A stretch of 64,000 nt of DNA. Source: Taudactylus pleione (Eukaryota > Chordata > Amphibia > Anura > Myobatrachidae). The position numbers and the translations under genes were made by a program. This document shows, one piece after another, positions 10,060 to 22,000 of this stretch (position 1 is the first letter of the stretch; each line of letters opens with the position of its first letter). The stretch is from positions 7,030,001 through 7,094,000 of the forward strand of contig JAUIMM010000121.1 in assembly GCA_031769625.1 (NCBI GenBank), given 5' to 3'. The notes below the pieces were generated by a model. That model searched no databases, had not been told where the DNA came from, and saw only the letters and a program-made list of their open reading frames with translations.

Positions 10060-13000
10060 CTGTGTGAGAAAAGCACATGAGATATTACTGGAAAAAATAC
10101 CAGAACTATTAACACTCTGTCAAAACATTATATAAAAATAAAATACAATTAATGTAGCTATTTATTATATATTTAGTATTATATCCTCATGCTGCTCCTT
10201 TTTAATATATTGCTGAATGTGGAACAGTTTTGGTCTCACGCAAATCAAAAAACATTTATAGACAACAATAGCAACGGTGCCACTTGCAGATTATTTGTAA
10301 AAGTAAGTGCTTTCTAATAATTCTCAGAAAACAAATACAAAAAAACACATTTGAAGTCTATATATTCCAGATAGACAGACTTTCTACAATGTCTCTCTAG
10401 AACTGAACACACATAGTAAGATGAGATAAGGACCATACCTTGGTGCGTACCATCCCCATCCTCTGGTCTCGGACATGTTCTAGCGAGGCAGCTATATCAA
10501 TCTCCTTGACACCTGCACACAGGAAAGTTTTATACATACATATGAAACCCATAGGGGCTGATTCTGTGATGGACGGATCTCTTTGTGCGGACACAGATAG
10601 CATATACAGCGCATGCGCCAAAGTGAATGTATACATTTTTGCGTATCTCCATCCGATTCTGAGTCAGACGGATCTTAGAAGGTTCTGGAAATTGTTCTCT
10701 CACCTTTAGCCATACGATTCAGGACCATGTCTATGAGTATATAGGTTCCTGTCCTGCCAGCCCCATCACTGAAAGAAAAGATTGAGGCCCTCATTACTAA
10801 TGGGTAAAATGCTACGGATTATACATTAAAGGGGGTTATGACAGCAGCATTCCTGCATTGTGTGCACTGGGTTGTAGTATAGTAGGGCAGTGTATCTGCA
10901 GTGTGTGCACAGTGCTAGAGATGATCAGTCTAATTATATATGTACACTGGGTAGTAGTATAGTAGGGCAGTGTATCTGCAGTGTATGCACAGTGCTAGAG
11001 ATGATCAGTCTAATTATATTTGTACACTGGGTTGTAGTATAGTAGGGCAGTGTATGCACAGTTCTAGAGATGATCAGTCTAATTATATATGTGTACACTG
11101 GGTTGTAGTATAGTAGGGTAGTGTACCTGCAGTGTATGCACAGTGCTAGAGATGATCAGTCTAATTATATGTATGCACTGGGATGTACTATAGCAGGGCA
11201 GTGTACCTGCAGTGTATGCACAGTGCTAGAGATGATCAGTCTAATTATATATGTGCACTGGGCTGTAGTATAGTAGGGCAGTGTATGCACAGTGCTAGAG
11301 ATGATCAGTCTAATTATATGTTGTAGTATAGTAGGGCAGTGTACCTGCAGTGTATGCACAGTGCTAGAGATGATCAGTTTACTTTAATTATGTGTGCACA
11401 GTGGGTTGTAGTATAGTAGGGCAGTGTACCTGCAGTGTATGCACAGTGCTAGAGATGATCAGTCTAATTATATATGTACACTGGGTAGTAGTATAGTAGG
11501 GCAGTGTACCTGCAGTGTATGCACAGTGCTAGAGATGATCAGTCTAATTATATATGTACACTGGGTTGTAGTATAGTAGGGCAGTGTACCTGCAGTGTAT
11601 GCACAGTACTAGAGATGATCAGTCTAATTATATGTGTGCACTGGGTTGTAGTATAGTAGGGCAGTGTACCTGCAGTGTATGCACAGTGCTAGAGATGATC
11701 AGTATAATTTTGTATGTGTGCACTGGGTTGTAGTAAAGTAGGGCAGTGTACCTGCAGTGTAGTGCTAGAGATGATTAGTCTAAGGGGTAAATTTACTAAG
11801 ATGGGAGTTCTATTTAAGAAGTGATGTTGCCCATAGCAATCAATCAGATTACAGGTATTATCTTCTACAAGGTGCTAGATAAATGAGAAGTAGAATCTGA
11901 TTGGTTGCTATGGGTAACATTATTTCTTAAATAGAACTCCCATCTTAGTAAATTTACCCCTTATTACAGGGCTTGACAAATCCCGGTCGCCATGGCGACC
12001 AAGTTTTCAGACCTGGCGACTGGATTTTGCAAAGCCGTGCTGGGATCAAGTGGCTGATCCCAGCATCGGCACAGCTGCAGGGCCAGGCAAAGGAGATGTG
12101 TCCCTGCAGGCTGGGATGCTGTTTCTGCTCTCAGCACCGGATAAGCAGAAGCGGCTGGTATCTGGTGAAGGGACCACCTGGTCCCTTCCACCAGCGCCAG
12201 CGGTAAAGTGGTGGCGGACAGGACTTGGCTCCGGGTGCAGGCTTCCTGTAGCACGTCACCCGGCAGCCTTGATACAGCGGTGGGTGTTTGGCTCTGGCAG
12301 TCCAGCAGCCAATAGGAGGCAGACGCGACGAGCCAATCACGGCTCACTGCGTCATAGCGCTGCCCACTCGCGGCGTCTTGTATTAGACGCCGCTGAGCAG
12401 GAAAGAGCAGTTCGGAGGCGGAGGGGGAGGAGACAAGACATCCCGAAGAAGAGAGAAGCGATCCGACGGCCGCAGAAGAGGCCAGAAGATGCTGTGAGCA
12501 AAAGAGAAGGCGCTGGCTGAAAGAAGAAAAGAGGCGGCGCCGCTGGCCAGGGTGGGCCAACGGCAGAAGAATGCAGCTGAGGACCGGAGAGGACTGCGGG
12601 GGTAGAAAGTGCAAGAGCTAACTAAGCTCCCCCCACAGCCTCTTCCACCGTAGCAGGTAGGCCCTCTGTGAGGCCTACTATTAACCCCTCCCTAGACCAC
12701 CAGGGTTGTCGGGCAATAGACCCATGGGGTAAATCAGGCAAAAGGCCTGTGTGCATATAGGCGGGCACAAGGCCCAGGCTACATAGGGGGCATTAGGCCC
12801 AATATAAGGTATCTGCCCCCAAAATAGGTGTGAGTGACCTGGGCATTAGGTCCAGGTCACTAAAAGGCAAATAGGTGGGTTACCCCAAGCATGTGGGGTA
12901 GTGTAAAAGGTTTTGGTTTGGGGCGATGGTCCGGCTCCTATATTGTTAAGTTGGCTACCAGATTTTAGAAATATTTGTCGAGCCGTGAATTATATGTGTA

Positions 13001-16000
13001 CACTGGGTTGTAGTATAGTAGGGCTGTGTACCTGCAGTGTATGCACAGTGCTAGAGATGATCAGTCTAATTATATGTGTGCACTGGGATGTACTATAGTA
13101 GGGCAGTGTATCTGCAGTGTATGCACAGTGCTAGAGATGATCAGTCTAATTATATGTGTGCACTGGGATGTACTATAGTAGGGCAGTGTACCTGCAGTGT
13201 ATGCCAAGTGCTAGAGATGATCAGTCTAATTATATATGTGCACTGGGTTATAGTATAGTAGGGCAGTGTACCTGCAGTGTATGCCAAGTGTTAGAGATGA
13301 TCAGTCTAATTATATATGTGCACTGGGTTATAGTATAGTAGGGCAGTGTACCTGCAGTGTATGCACAGTGCTAGAGATGATCAGTCTAATTATATATGTA
13401 CACTGGGTTGTACTATAGTAGGGCAGTGTATCTGCAGTGTATGCACAATGCTAGAGATGATCAGTCTAATTATATATGTACACTGGGTTGTACTATAGTA
13501 GGGCAGTGTATCTGCAGTGTATGCACAGTGCTAGAGATGATCAGTCTAATTATATGTGTGCATTGGGTAGTAGTATAGTAGGGCAGTGTACCTGCAGTGT
13601 ATGCACAGTGCTAGAGATGATCAGTCTAATTATATGTGTGCACTGGGATGTACTATAGTAGGGCAGTGTACCTGCAGTGTATGCCAAGTGCTAGAGATGT
13701 TCAGTCTAATTATATATGTGTACTGGGTTATAGTATAGTAGGGCAGTGTACCTGCAGTGTATGCCAAGTGCTAGAGATGATCAGTCTAATTATATATGTG
13801 CACTGGGTTATAGTATAGTAGGGCAGTGTACCTGCAGTGTATGCACAGTGCTAGAGGGGATGAGCCTAGTAATATATGCACAGGGTTAAAGTATAGTAGG
13901 GCAGTGTACCTGCAGTGTATGCACAGTGATAGAGATGATAATTATATATGTACACTGGGTAGTAGTATAGTAGGGCAGTGTACCTGCAGTGTATGCACAG
14001 TGCTAGAGATGATCAGTCTAATTATATATGTGTACACTGGGTTGTAGTATAGTAGGGCAGTGTACCTGCAGTGTATGCACAGTGATAGAGATGATAATTA
14101 TATATGTACACTGGGTAGTAGTATAGTAGGGCAGTGTACCTGCAGTGTATGCACAGTACTAGAGATGATCAGTCTAATTATATATGTACACTGGGTTGTA
14201 GTATAGTAGGGCAGTGTATGCACAGTGATAGAGATGATAATTATATATGTGCACTGGGTTGTAGTATAGTAGGGCAGTGTACCTGCAGTGTATGCACAGT
14301 GCTAGAGATGGTCAGTCTAATTATATGTGTGCACTGGGATGTACTATAGTAGGGCAGTGTATCTGCAGTGTATGCCAAGTGCTAGAGATGATCAGTCTAA
14401 TTATATATGTGCACTGGGTTATAGTATAGTAGGGCAGTGTACCTGCAGTGTATGCCAAGTGCTAGAGATGATCAGTCTAATTATATATGTGCACTGGGTT
14501 ATAGTATAGTAGGGCAGTGTACCTGCAGTGTATGCACAGTGCTAGAGGGGATGAGCCTAGTAATATATGCACAGGGTTAAAGTATAGTAGGGCAGTGTAC
14601 CTGCAGTGTATGCACAGTAATAGAGATGATAATTATATATGTACACTGGGTTATAGTATAGTAGGGCAGTGTACCTGCAGTGTATGCACAGTGCTAGAGG
14701 GGATGAGCCTAGTAATATATGCACAGGGTTAAAGTATAGTAGGGCAGTGTACCTGCAGTGTATGCACAGTGATAGAGATGATAATTATATATGTACACTG
14801 GGTAGTAGTATAGTAGGGCAGTGTACCTGCAGTGTATGCACAGTACTAGAGATGACCAGTCTAATTATATATGTACACTGGGTTGTAGTATAGTAGGGCA
14901 GTGTATGCACAGTGATAGAGATGATAATTATATATGTACACTGGGTTGTAGTATAGTAGGGCAGTGTACCTGCAGTGTATGCACAGTGCTAGAGGGGATT
15001 AGCCTAGAGGGGGATCCCGCCGTAGGGATAATGACAGGCGTCGGGATTTCAACGCCTGTCATTAGTCACCTGTCGGGATTAGACAGTCGGGAAGCCGGCA
15101 GTCGGCATTGCAACCATCGGCTTCCTGACTGCATCCCCTAGAGATACAGTGCCTTGCAAAAGTATTCAACCCCCCCCCCTTGGCTTTTTACCTTTTTTGT
15201 TACATTACAACCTGTAATTTATTTTTTTTAATCTGAATTTTATGTGATGGATCTGCACAAAATAGTCTAATTTGGTGAAGTGAAATTATATTAAAAATAT
15301 ATATAAAAAAGAATCTTTATAATTCAAATTCGGAAAATTGGCATGTGCATATGTAATCACCCCCTTTGCTATGAAGCCCCTCAAAAGTTCTGGTGCAACC
15401 AATTACCTTCAGAAGTCACATAATTAGTGAAATGAAGTCCACCTGTGTGAAATCTAAGTGTCACATGATTTGTCAGTATAAACACACCTTTTCTGAAAGG
15501 CCCCAGAGGCTGCAACACCACTAATACCTCTTTTCCACCAAAAACCCAGGTCCAACCTGGGTTTTTGGACATGGTTCCAACCCTGGTCAGACCCAGGTCA
15601 GACCCATTTACACTGCACCTTCAATCTGGGTTACTCCCAGGTCAGCCCTGTTCACACTGAACTCAGGTCTGCCCTGCTAAATCTGTGAGGTCATAAAAAG
15701 TGGGAGGTGAATGCTCCACAACCACCAATCAGCTAATTTTAGGCATGACCCAGGTCAGATAACCCGGGTTGCACCGTTTACACTGCACCATTCAGTGGCA
15801 AACGGAGGATTTCCAGAGGGGGGTTTCCAAATGCTTAATTTTAGAGCGAGTGTGGCCTGTCAATGAAGAGGGCAGAATTAGTACTTAACCAGCTTTAAAG
15901 CGTCATACAAAGTGTATTGTGTGTATTAATTCCAGCATATACAGGACCAGTGATCACAGTAAGCCATTAAATGCACCAGTAGGCCATCCTGCCTGAGCTT

Positions 16001-19000
16001 AACGTATTTATTTTAGATGTGGGCACCATTACAGACTATTGGAGCAAGTCCAGGAGCCTGGAGGAGCAGCAGAAGAACCTAGCACTGCCCTGGACATATA
16101 TGTACATATTGGGCTCTATAGCAGTACATCTCTAACAGTGCATGTTTTCCAGATCTTCTAGTTGGTGCACAGGTTATTTATTACTGGCTGATACATGTTA
16201 AAAGATCCACAGGTGGTGCTAATTATTTCATTTGTGAAACTAAGAAGAAGAACATGCAGCACTAGTAACAATCTATTATATTACTATTTCTATTGTGGTC
16301 ATGGTGTGGGCTGGGAAGGGAGGTTTCCAGGCAGACGGAACCCCCCCCTGCGTTTGCCTATGCCATTACCTGGGTCCATCCTGGGTCCAACCCTGGTAGC
16401 TACCTGGGTGGGATTGCTGGGTCACTTGACCTGGGTTATTTTTCAGGGACCCTTTTACACTGAGCTGCAACCCGGGTAGACTCAGCAAAAACCCAGGTTT
16501 TTGCTCTGGTGTAAAAGGAGTATAAGCAAGAGGCATCACACCATGAAGACCAAGGAGCTCTCCAAACAAGTCAGGGACAAAGTTGTTGAGAAGTACAATT
16601 CTGTGTTAGGTTATAAAAAAATATCCAAATCTTTGATGATCCCCCGGAGCACCATCAAATCCATCATCATGAAATGGAAAGAACATGGTACCACAACAAA
16701 CCTGCCAAGAGAGGGCTGCCCACCAAAACTTACAGATCGGGCAAGGAGGGCATTAATCAGAGAGGCAGCACAGAGACCAAAGGTAACCCTGAAGGAGCTG
16801 CAGAGTTCCACAGCAGAGACTGGTGTATCTATGCATGTGACCACAATACGCCGTACACTCCATAGAGCTGGGCTTTATGGAAGAGTGGCCAGAAAAAAGC
16901 CATTACTTAGTGATAAAAATAAGAAGACACGATTTGAGTTTGCCAAATGGCATGTGGGTGACTCCTCAAATGTATGGAGGAAGGTGCTCTGGTCAGATGA
17001 GACTAAATTTAACTTTTCGGCCACCAAAGAAAAGCTATGTCTGGCGCAAACCCAACACATCCCATCACCCCAAGAACACCATCCCCACAGTGAAACATGG
17101 TGGTGACAGCATCATGCTGTGGGGATGTTTTTCAGCAGCATGGACTGGGAAACTGATTCGAGTCGAGGGAAAGATGGTTGGTGCTAAATACAAGGATATT
17201 CTTGAGCAAAACCTGTCTCAGTCTGCCTGTGATTTGAGACTGGGACGGAGATTCACCTTCCAGCAGGACAATGACCCGAAGCATACTGCTAAAGCAACAC
17301 TCGAGTGGTTTAAGGGGAAACATTTAAATGTGTTGGAATGGCCTAGTCAAAGCCCAGATTTAATCCAATTGAGAACCTGTGGTCAGACCTGAAGATTGCT
17401 GCTCACAAGCGGAAACCATCCAATATGAAGGAGCTGGAGCAGTTTTGCCTTGAGGAATGGGCAAAAATCCCAGGGGCAAGATGTGGCAAGCTCATAGAGA
17501 CTTATCCAAAGTGACTTGCAGCTGTAATTGCCGCAAAAAGGTGGATCGACAAAGTACTGACTTTAGGGGGGTGAATAGTTATGCACGCTGAAGTTTTCTG
17601 TTATGTTGTCCTAAATGTTGTTTGATTCACAATATGAGAAAAAAAAACACAACTTCACAGTTGTAGGCATGTTCTGTGAATGAAATGATGCACACCTTCA
17701 CACAATCCATTTTAATTCCAGGTTGTGAGGAAACAAAACATGAAAAATGCAAGGGGGTGAATACTTTTGCAAGGCACTGTATGTGCACGGGCTATAGTAT
17801 AGCAGAGCAGTGTACCTGCAGTGTATGCGCAATGCTAAAGGGGATCAGCCTAGTAATATATGCACAGGGCTATAGTATAGCAGAGCAGTGTACCTGCAGT
17901 GTATGCGCAATGCTAAAGGGGATCAGCCTAGTAATATATGCACAGGGCTATAGTATAGCAAAGCAGTGTACCTGCAGTGTATGCACAATGCTAAAGGGGA
18001 TCAGCCTAGTAATATATGCACAGGGCTATAGTATAGCAGAGCAGTGTACCTGCAGTGTATACACAATGCTAAAGGGGATCAGCCTAGTAATATATGCACA
18101 GGGCTATAGTATAGCAGAGCAGTGTACCTGCAGTGTATGCGCAATGCTAAAGGGGATCAGTCTAGTAATATATGCACAGGGCTATAGTATAGCAGAGCAG
18201 TGTACCTGCAGTGTATGCGCAATGCTAAAGGGGATCAGCCTAGTAATATATGCACAGGGCTATAGTATAGCAGAGCAGTGTACCTTCTAGGTATGAATTT
18301 AGTTGCCATAGAAGACATACTACACTCCCTACAGGCAATATATTTACCTGCAGTGTACGATAATGGGACAGGATCGGCCTCGGAAAGACTTGTTCACCTT
18401 CCTGGAAAGAAAAGAGCAGATGACATCACAGAGATCGCTTTCAGTTCTATTTGTTTGACAAATGTTAGGTGCCTGAAAAGCTTAGGTTCAGCTAAGGTAC
18501 AGAGAAAACTGGAACCAAGTTCACACATACAAAATGGCATTTAGAAATGTACCGGACCCAATGCAACCTCTGGAGAGAACATTTTATCCCCAAGTCTGTT
18601 GGCAGGATATGCACAAATGCTGGGTGTATGAATGTGCCACTGACTAGCAGCCATATAACAGATTTCATTTTCTAAGACAAGATAATTAAATGATATCAGA
18701 AGGTGGCATCTAGGCCCTAGATGCCACCTTCTAGGGTTTAAGGGCATCCACATTACAGGAGGTTGTCCTATAATGCTTGTGACTTTTTACCACTCAGACA
18801 TATTTCATATGGGTACTAGACAAACACCCATGTAATATACATATTCAAACACACCAAAATAGCAAATGCAATAAGTCCCAATGTCCCCCAATCAGAATTT
18901 AAGACCTCAGTGAAACCAGACTGAACAGTGAACGGTGTTATTACTAATACGAGGGTGGTTTAAAAACAATGTAACAAGACCTCTGACGTATGTAATGTTC

Positions 19001-22000
19001 TCTATTACATCTAATCTCCTGCCAGGCCTGAGCGCCTCATATCAGTCATACTGTCCCAACATTAGTTGTAAGATGGCGGGACTGGCGGAAACATGGTCAA
19101 ACATTGAGGTGCGTAGTGGTCAGTGGCGGCTCTAGACATGGGGCTGCAGCACAGTCCAAAGTTCAAATAGGGGAGCCACAGCCACACCAACTACCCTTCC
19201 AAACATTGGCAAACATCACCGGCCGGGACTCACTGGCAGTTGGTGTGGCTCCTCTATTTGAAATTTGGACTGCGCTGCGGCCTCACCTCTAGTGCCGCCA
19301 CTGGTAGTGCGACCAGATTTCTGCGTTTAAAGGGCACATCAGCTGCTGAAATTCATCACCAACTTGTCGAGGTATACGGTGATCACGTCATGTCACGGAA
19401 ACAGGTTTGGGTTTGGACAGAGCCGCTCTACAGGATTTTGTATAATAATAAATGTGTATTTTATTTATAAGAAGCCTTGTTGAAATATTTTTATTTTCAG
19501 TCGAGTGATAATATTATATAGATAATCTCTATTGAATTCTCCCCTCAAGCGCTATCCTCTTTTTTGTAGTTTTTGTGTATACCCATATTTTTTAATACTT
19601 ACTTGCATACTTACTTTTAAGACCCGCTGTAGGATGCACAAAACACCTGGAAAATGGCCGCTACATCCATTTTACCGGCGTTTTGCGCATGCGTAGTAGG
19701 GAAATCGCTCTACTGTGCACATGCAGTAGACTCTGGGCACAGACTAGTGCCCAGAGTTTACTGCTGCGGTGACGCGGTCTGCCACCAGGGAAAGAGGACA
19801 AGGAATACTCTTAATATACCTCTGAATATACTGTACGTATACAGATGTAATCAGCCTGATCTTTGCCACGATGTGCTCGCATCACGGCAAAGCGCAGCAA
19901 TCCCCAGGCTGCGATTACCCCATTGAAGTTTATAGACACGTGCGCGCTTGTCGGGCCATCCATGCCACGATCCGCTCGCATCGCAGGATAGATGAGCGTG
20001 GCTACATCTGTATGTATGAAATTTATGCAATGAGAGGTCTTGTTACCTTACTTATTGAACCACCCTCGTATTATACTACTGGACTCTGGGTCTCATTCAG
20101 ACCACCTCGCGAGGGCAGGACGCTCTCAAGCGGGTCGATGGTACCCAAATGCGCATGCGCACGACGGAGGTAGCTCCGTCGTGCGCATGTGCGAGACCCG
20201 GATAGCGACAGCCAAGCTGTCGCTCCGGGTCTCACACCAAAGGGGGCGTGCTGTCGATGGTGATTGACAGCACGCCCCATTTGGTGGGCGTGCCGGGGGC
20301 GTGGCTGCCAGACGGAGGCCTACCGTCTGGGGCCGGCCCCACTGACATCACTAGTGATGTCAGTGGAAGTAATTTTGGCTCTGATAGAGCCAAAATCACT
20401 CCAGGGCTTGCGGCAGCGAGACCCTACCGCAGGGTCTCGTCGCAAGCCTGATGGTCGCGATGGTCTATATAGATATATAACGACATGATCATACTGCAAT
20501 TTAATTAACTATGTTCTAGGATTCTGTTTAGGTCTTGACCATCGCGACCATCATCATGGACGCTCGCATAAGCTGTGGGTGGTAACCCACAGCTATGCGA
20601 GCTTCCTAAAGGCCGCTCCAAATTTAAATAGGACGGCCCTGATTCAGAGCGAGCGCTCTGGTCAGAGCGTCCGGCTCTGAATCAGGGCCTCTGTGCCTCC
20701 TAATCATTATAAATGATCTGAGCCTACTTGCCCTATATAGATATATAAAGACATGATCATACTGCAATTTAATTAACTAGGTTTAGGATTCTGCAGCTAG
20801 TGTAGTCATTTCAGTATCAATAAATAATCCTGAATGTGAGAGTGTATCTGAATAAATAACGTATAACCTGCTATGTAATGTGATTGAGCTGTGCTGCTGT
20901 ATATTCATAATATATAATTAATGTAGATGAAGTGTCTTATTACAGACAGTAGTCTTGGTTTTGAGTATTTTCTGCCTGTAGTTTCAGCAGTAGGGAACAG
21001 TAAGCAGTGTGAACTGGAAAACAGTTATTGGTAGACACAAAGCGATACTTTACGTAGGAGATTGGCAATGTAAGCAACAGAATTACATAGAGAGTAAGAA
21101 AATAATCATTCTACAGTACCTGTATTTAGTTGTAGCTTCCTAAGATCATAGCTCTATGAAGATGTTAAAAGCTTCCAGACTCACCCATATGAATCACTTT
21201 ATGGAAATCATCCTAATACATTCATGTCCCTATGTAGTATTAGACTCCCTAGCGCCACCTTCCTGTAGTGAGATGAGAGGACAACGCACAGTTCTTGCTG
21301 GCGGATGAGTACCTCACCTGCTCATGATCACTTTTGTGACTATGCAACTGAGACCAAAATTACAAGCTGCAAATCACAAAAATGACAAGGGCAGACATGA
21401 GCTCAGAGAGGAGGGTTTAGGAGGAAAGTTCACAGGTCAAGCACAAGGAATTTAGACCTGACCCCAATGTCTAGAAACTGTGAACTTGGCAGGTCACCAA
21501 CACACCTTATTGCAATTGGTCTGGGAAGAAAATAGGCTAACAACAACATAGAAAATGACATGCACTCCCTACATTAACATAACATATTCCAAGGCAGGTG
21601 AGCTGGGCAGATACGAGTTTGTAAACTGTAAGCCAGTGATGCTAAAACTGGTACACATCATATGATATATATCGTACGATATATAATCCCAATGCTTATC
21701 GGAATGATATACCGCACACATTGCACATTGCATAGGCCCGATCCGTCATTCTCGGCCGCTGTTCATTGAACTGTACCATCTGCTGTACTGCACATCAGAC
21801 GGGACAATTCAATAAATGAAGGCAGTGCTGGTCCATGCTTGCAACCATACATTGCACCGCCATGCGGCGGATCGTGCAGTGTGTATAGCGCGTGCCATAT
21901 AGCTGGGTCACACCGACATAAGGTGTGTACCTAGCTTAAGAAATACTGTTTTCCAGAGTGCAGCTACTTTGTTTCAAAAGAGTTTGGGGGAGATGTATCA

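Larger units (their letters stand above)
15147..17779 (+). mobile_element. Tc1-like DNA transposon, interrupted by a second transposon
   Basis: Ends CAGTGCCTTGCAAAAGTATTC and its inverse, flanked by TA on both sides (15145-15146, 17780-17781). Without the 998-bp insertion and its TAA duplication it is about 1.63 kb, the usual size of vertebrate Tc1 elements. It encodes one broken transposase on the plus strand, antisense to PTPRN. It sits in the 80-bp minisatellite region: the same satellite resumes immediately after it. Confidence 0.95.
18950..20068 (+). mobile_element. Mariner-like element remnant
   Basis: Ends CGAGGGTGGTTTAAAAA and inverse (TTGAACCACCCTCG), with TA at 18948-18949 and 20069-20070. 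Inside, only an N-terminal transposase piece is recognisable (19315-19430). The catalytic domain is missing or replaced by other sequence, and a small MITE has inserted at 19121-19303. Confidence 0.85.

Noticed and set aside
12050..12520. 156-codon frame in GC-rich DNA
   Set aside because: Lies inside a non-autonomous transposon, overlaps long frames on the other strand and shows no known domain. GC-rich DNA gives long chance frames.
13076..18290. Repeated 60-204-codon frames in the 80-bp satellite
   Set aside because: They recur every 80 bp with the repeat and have no codon bias or domain.
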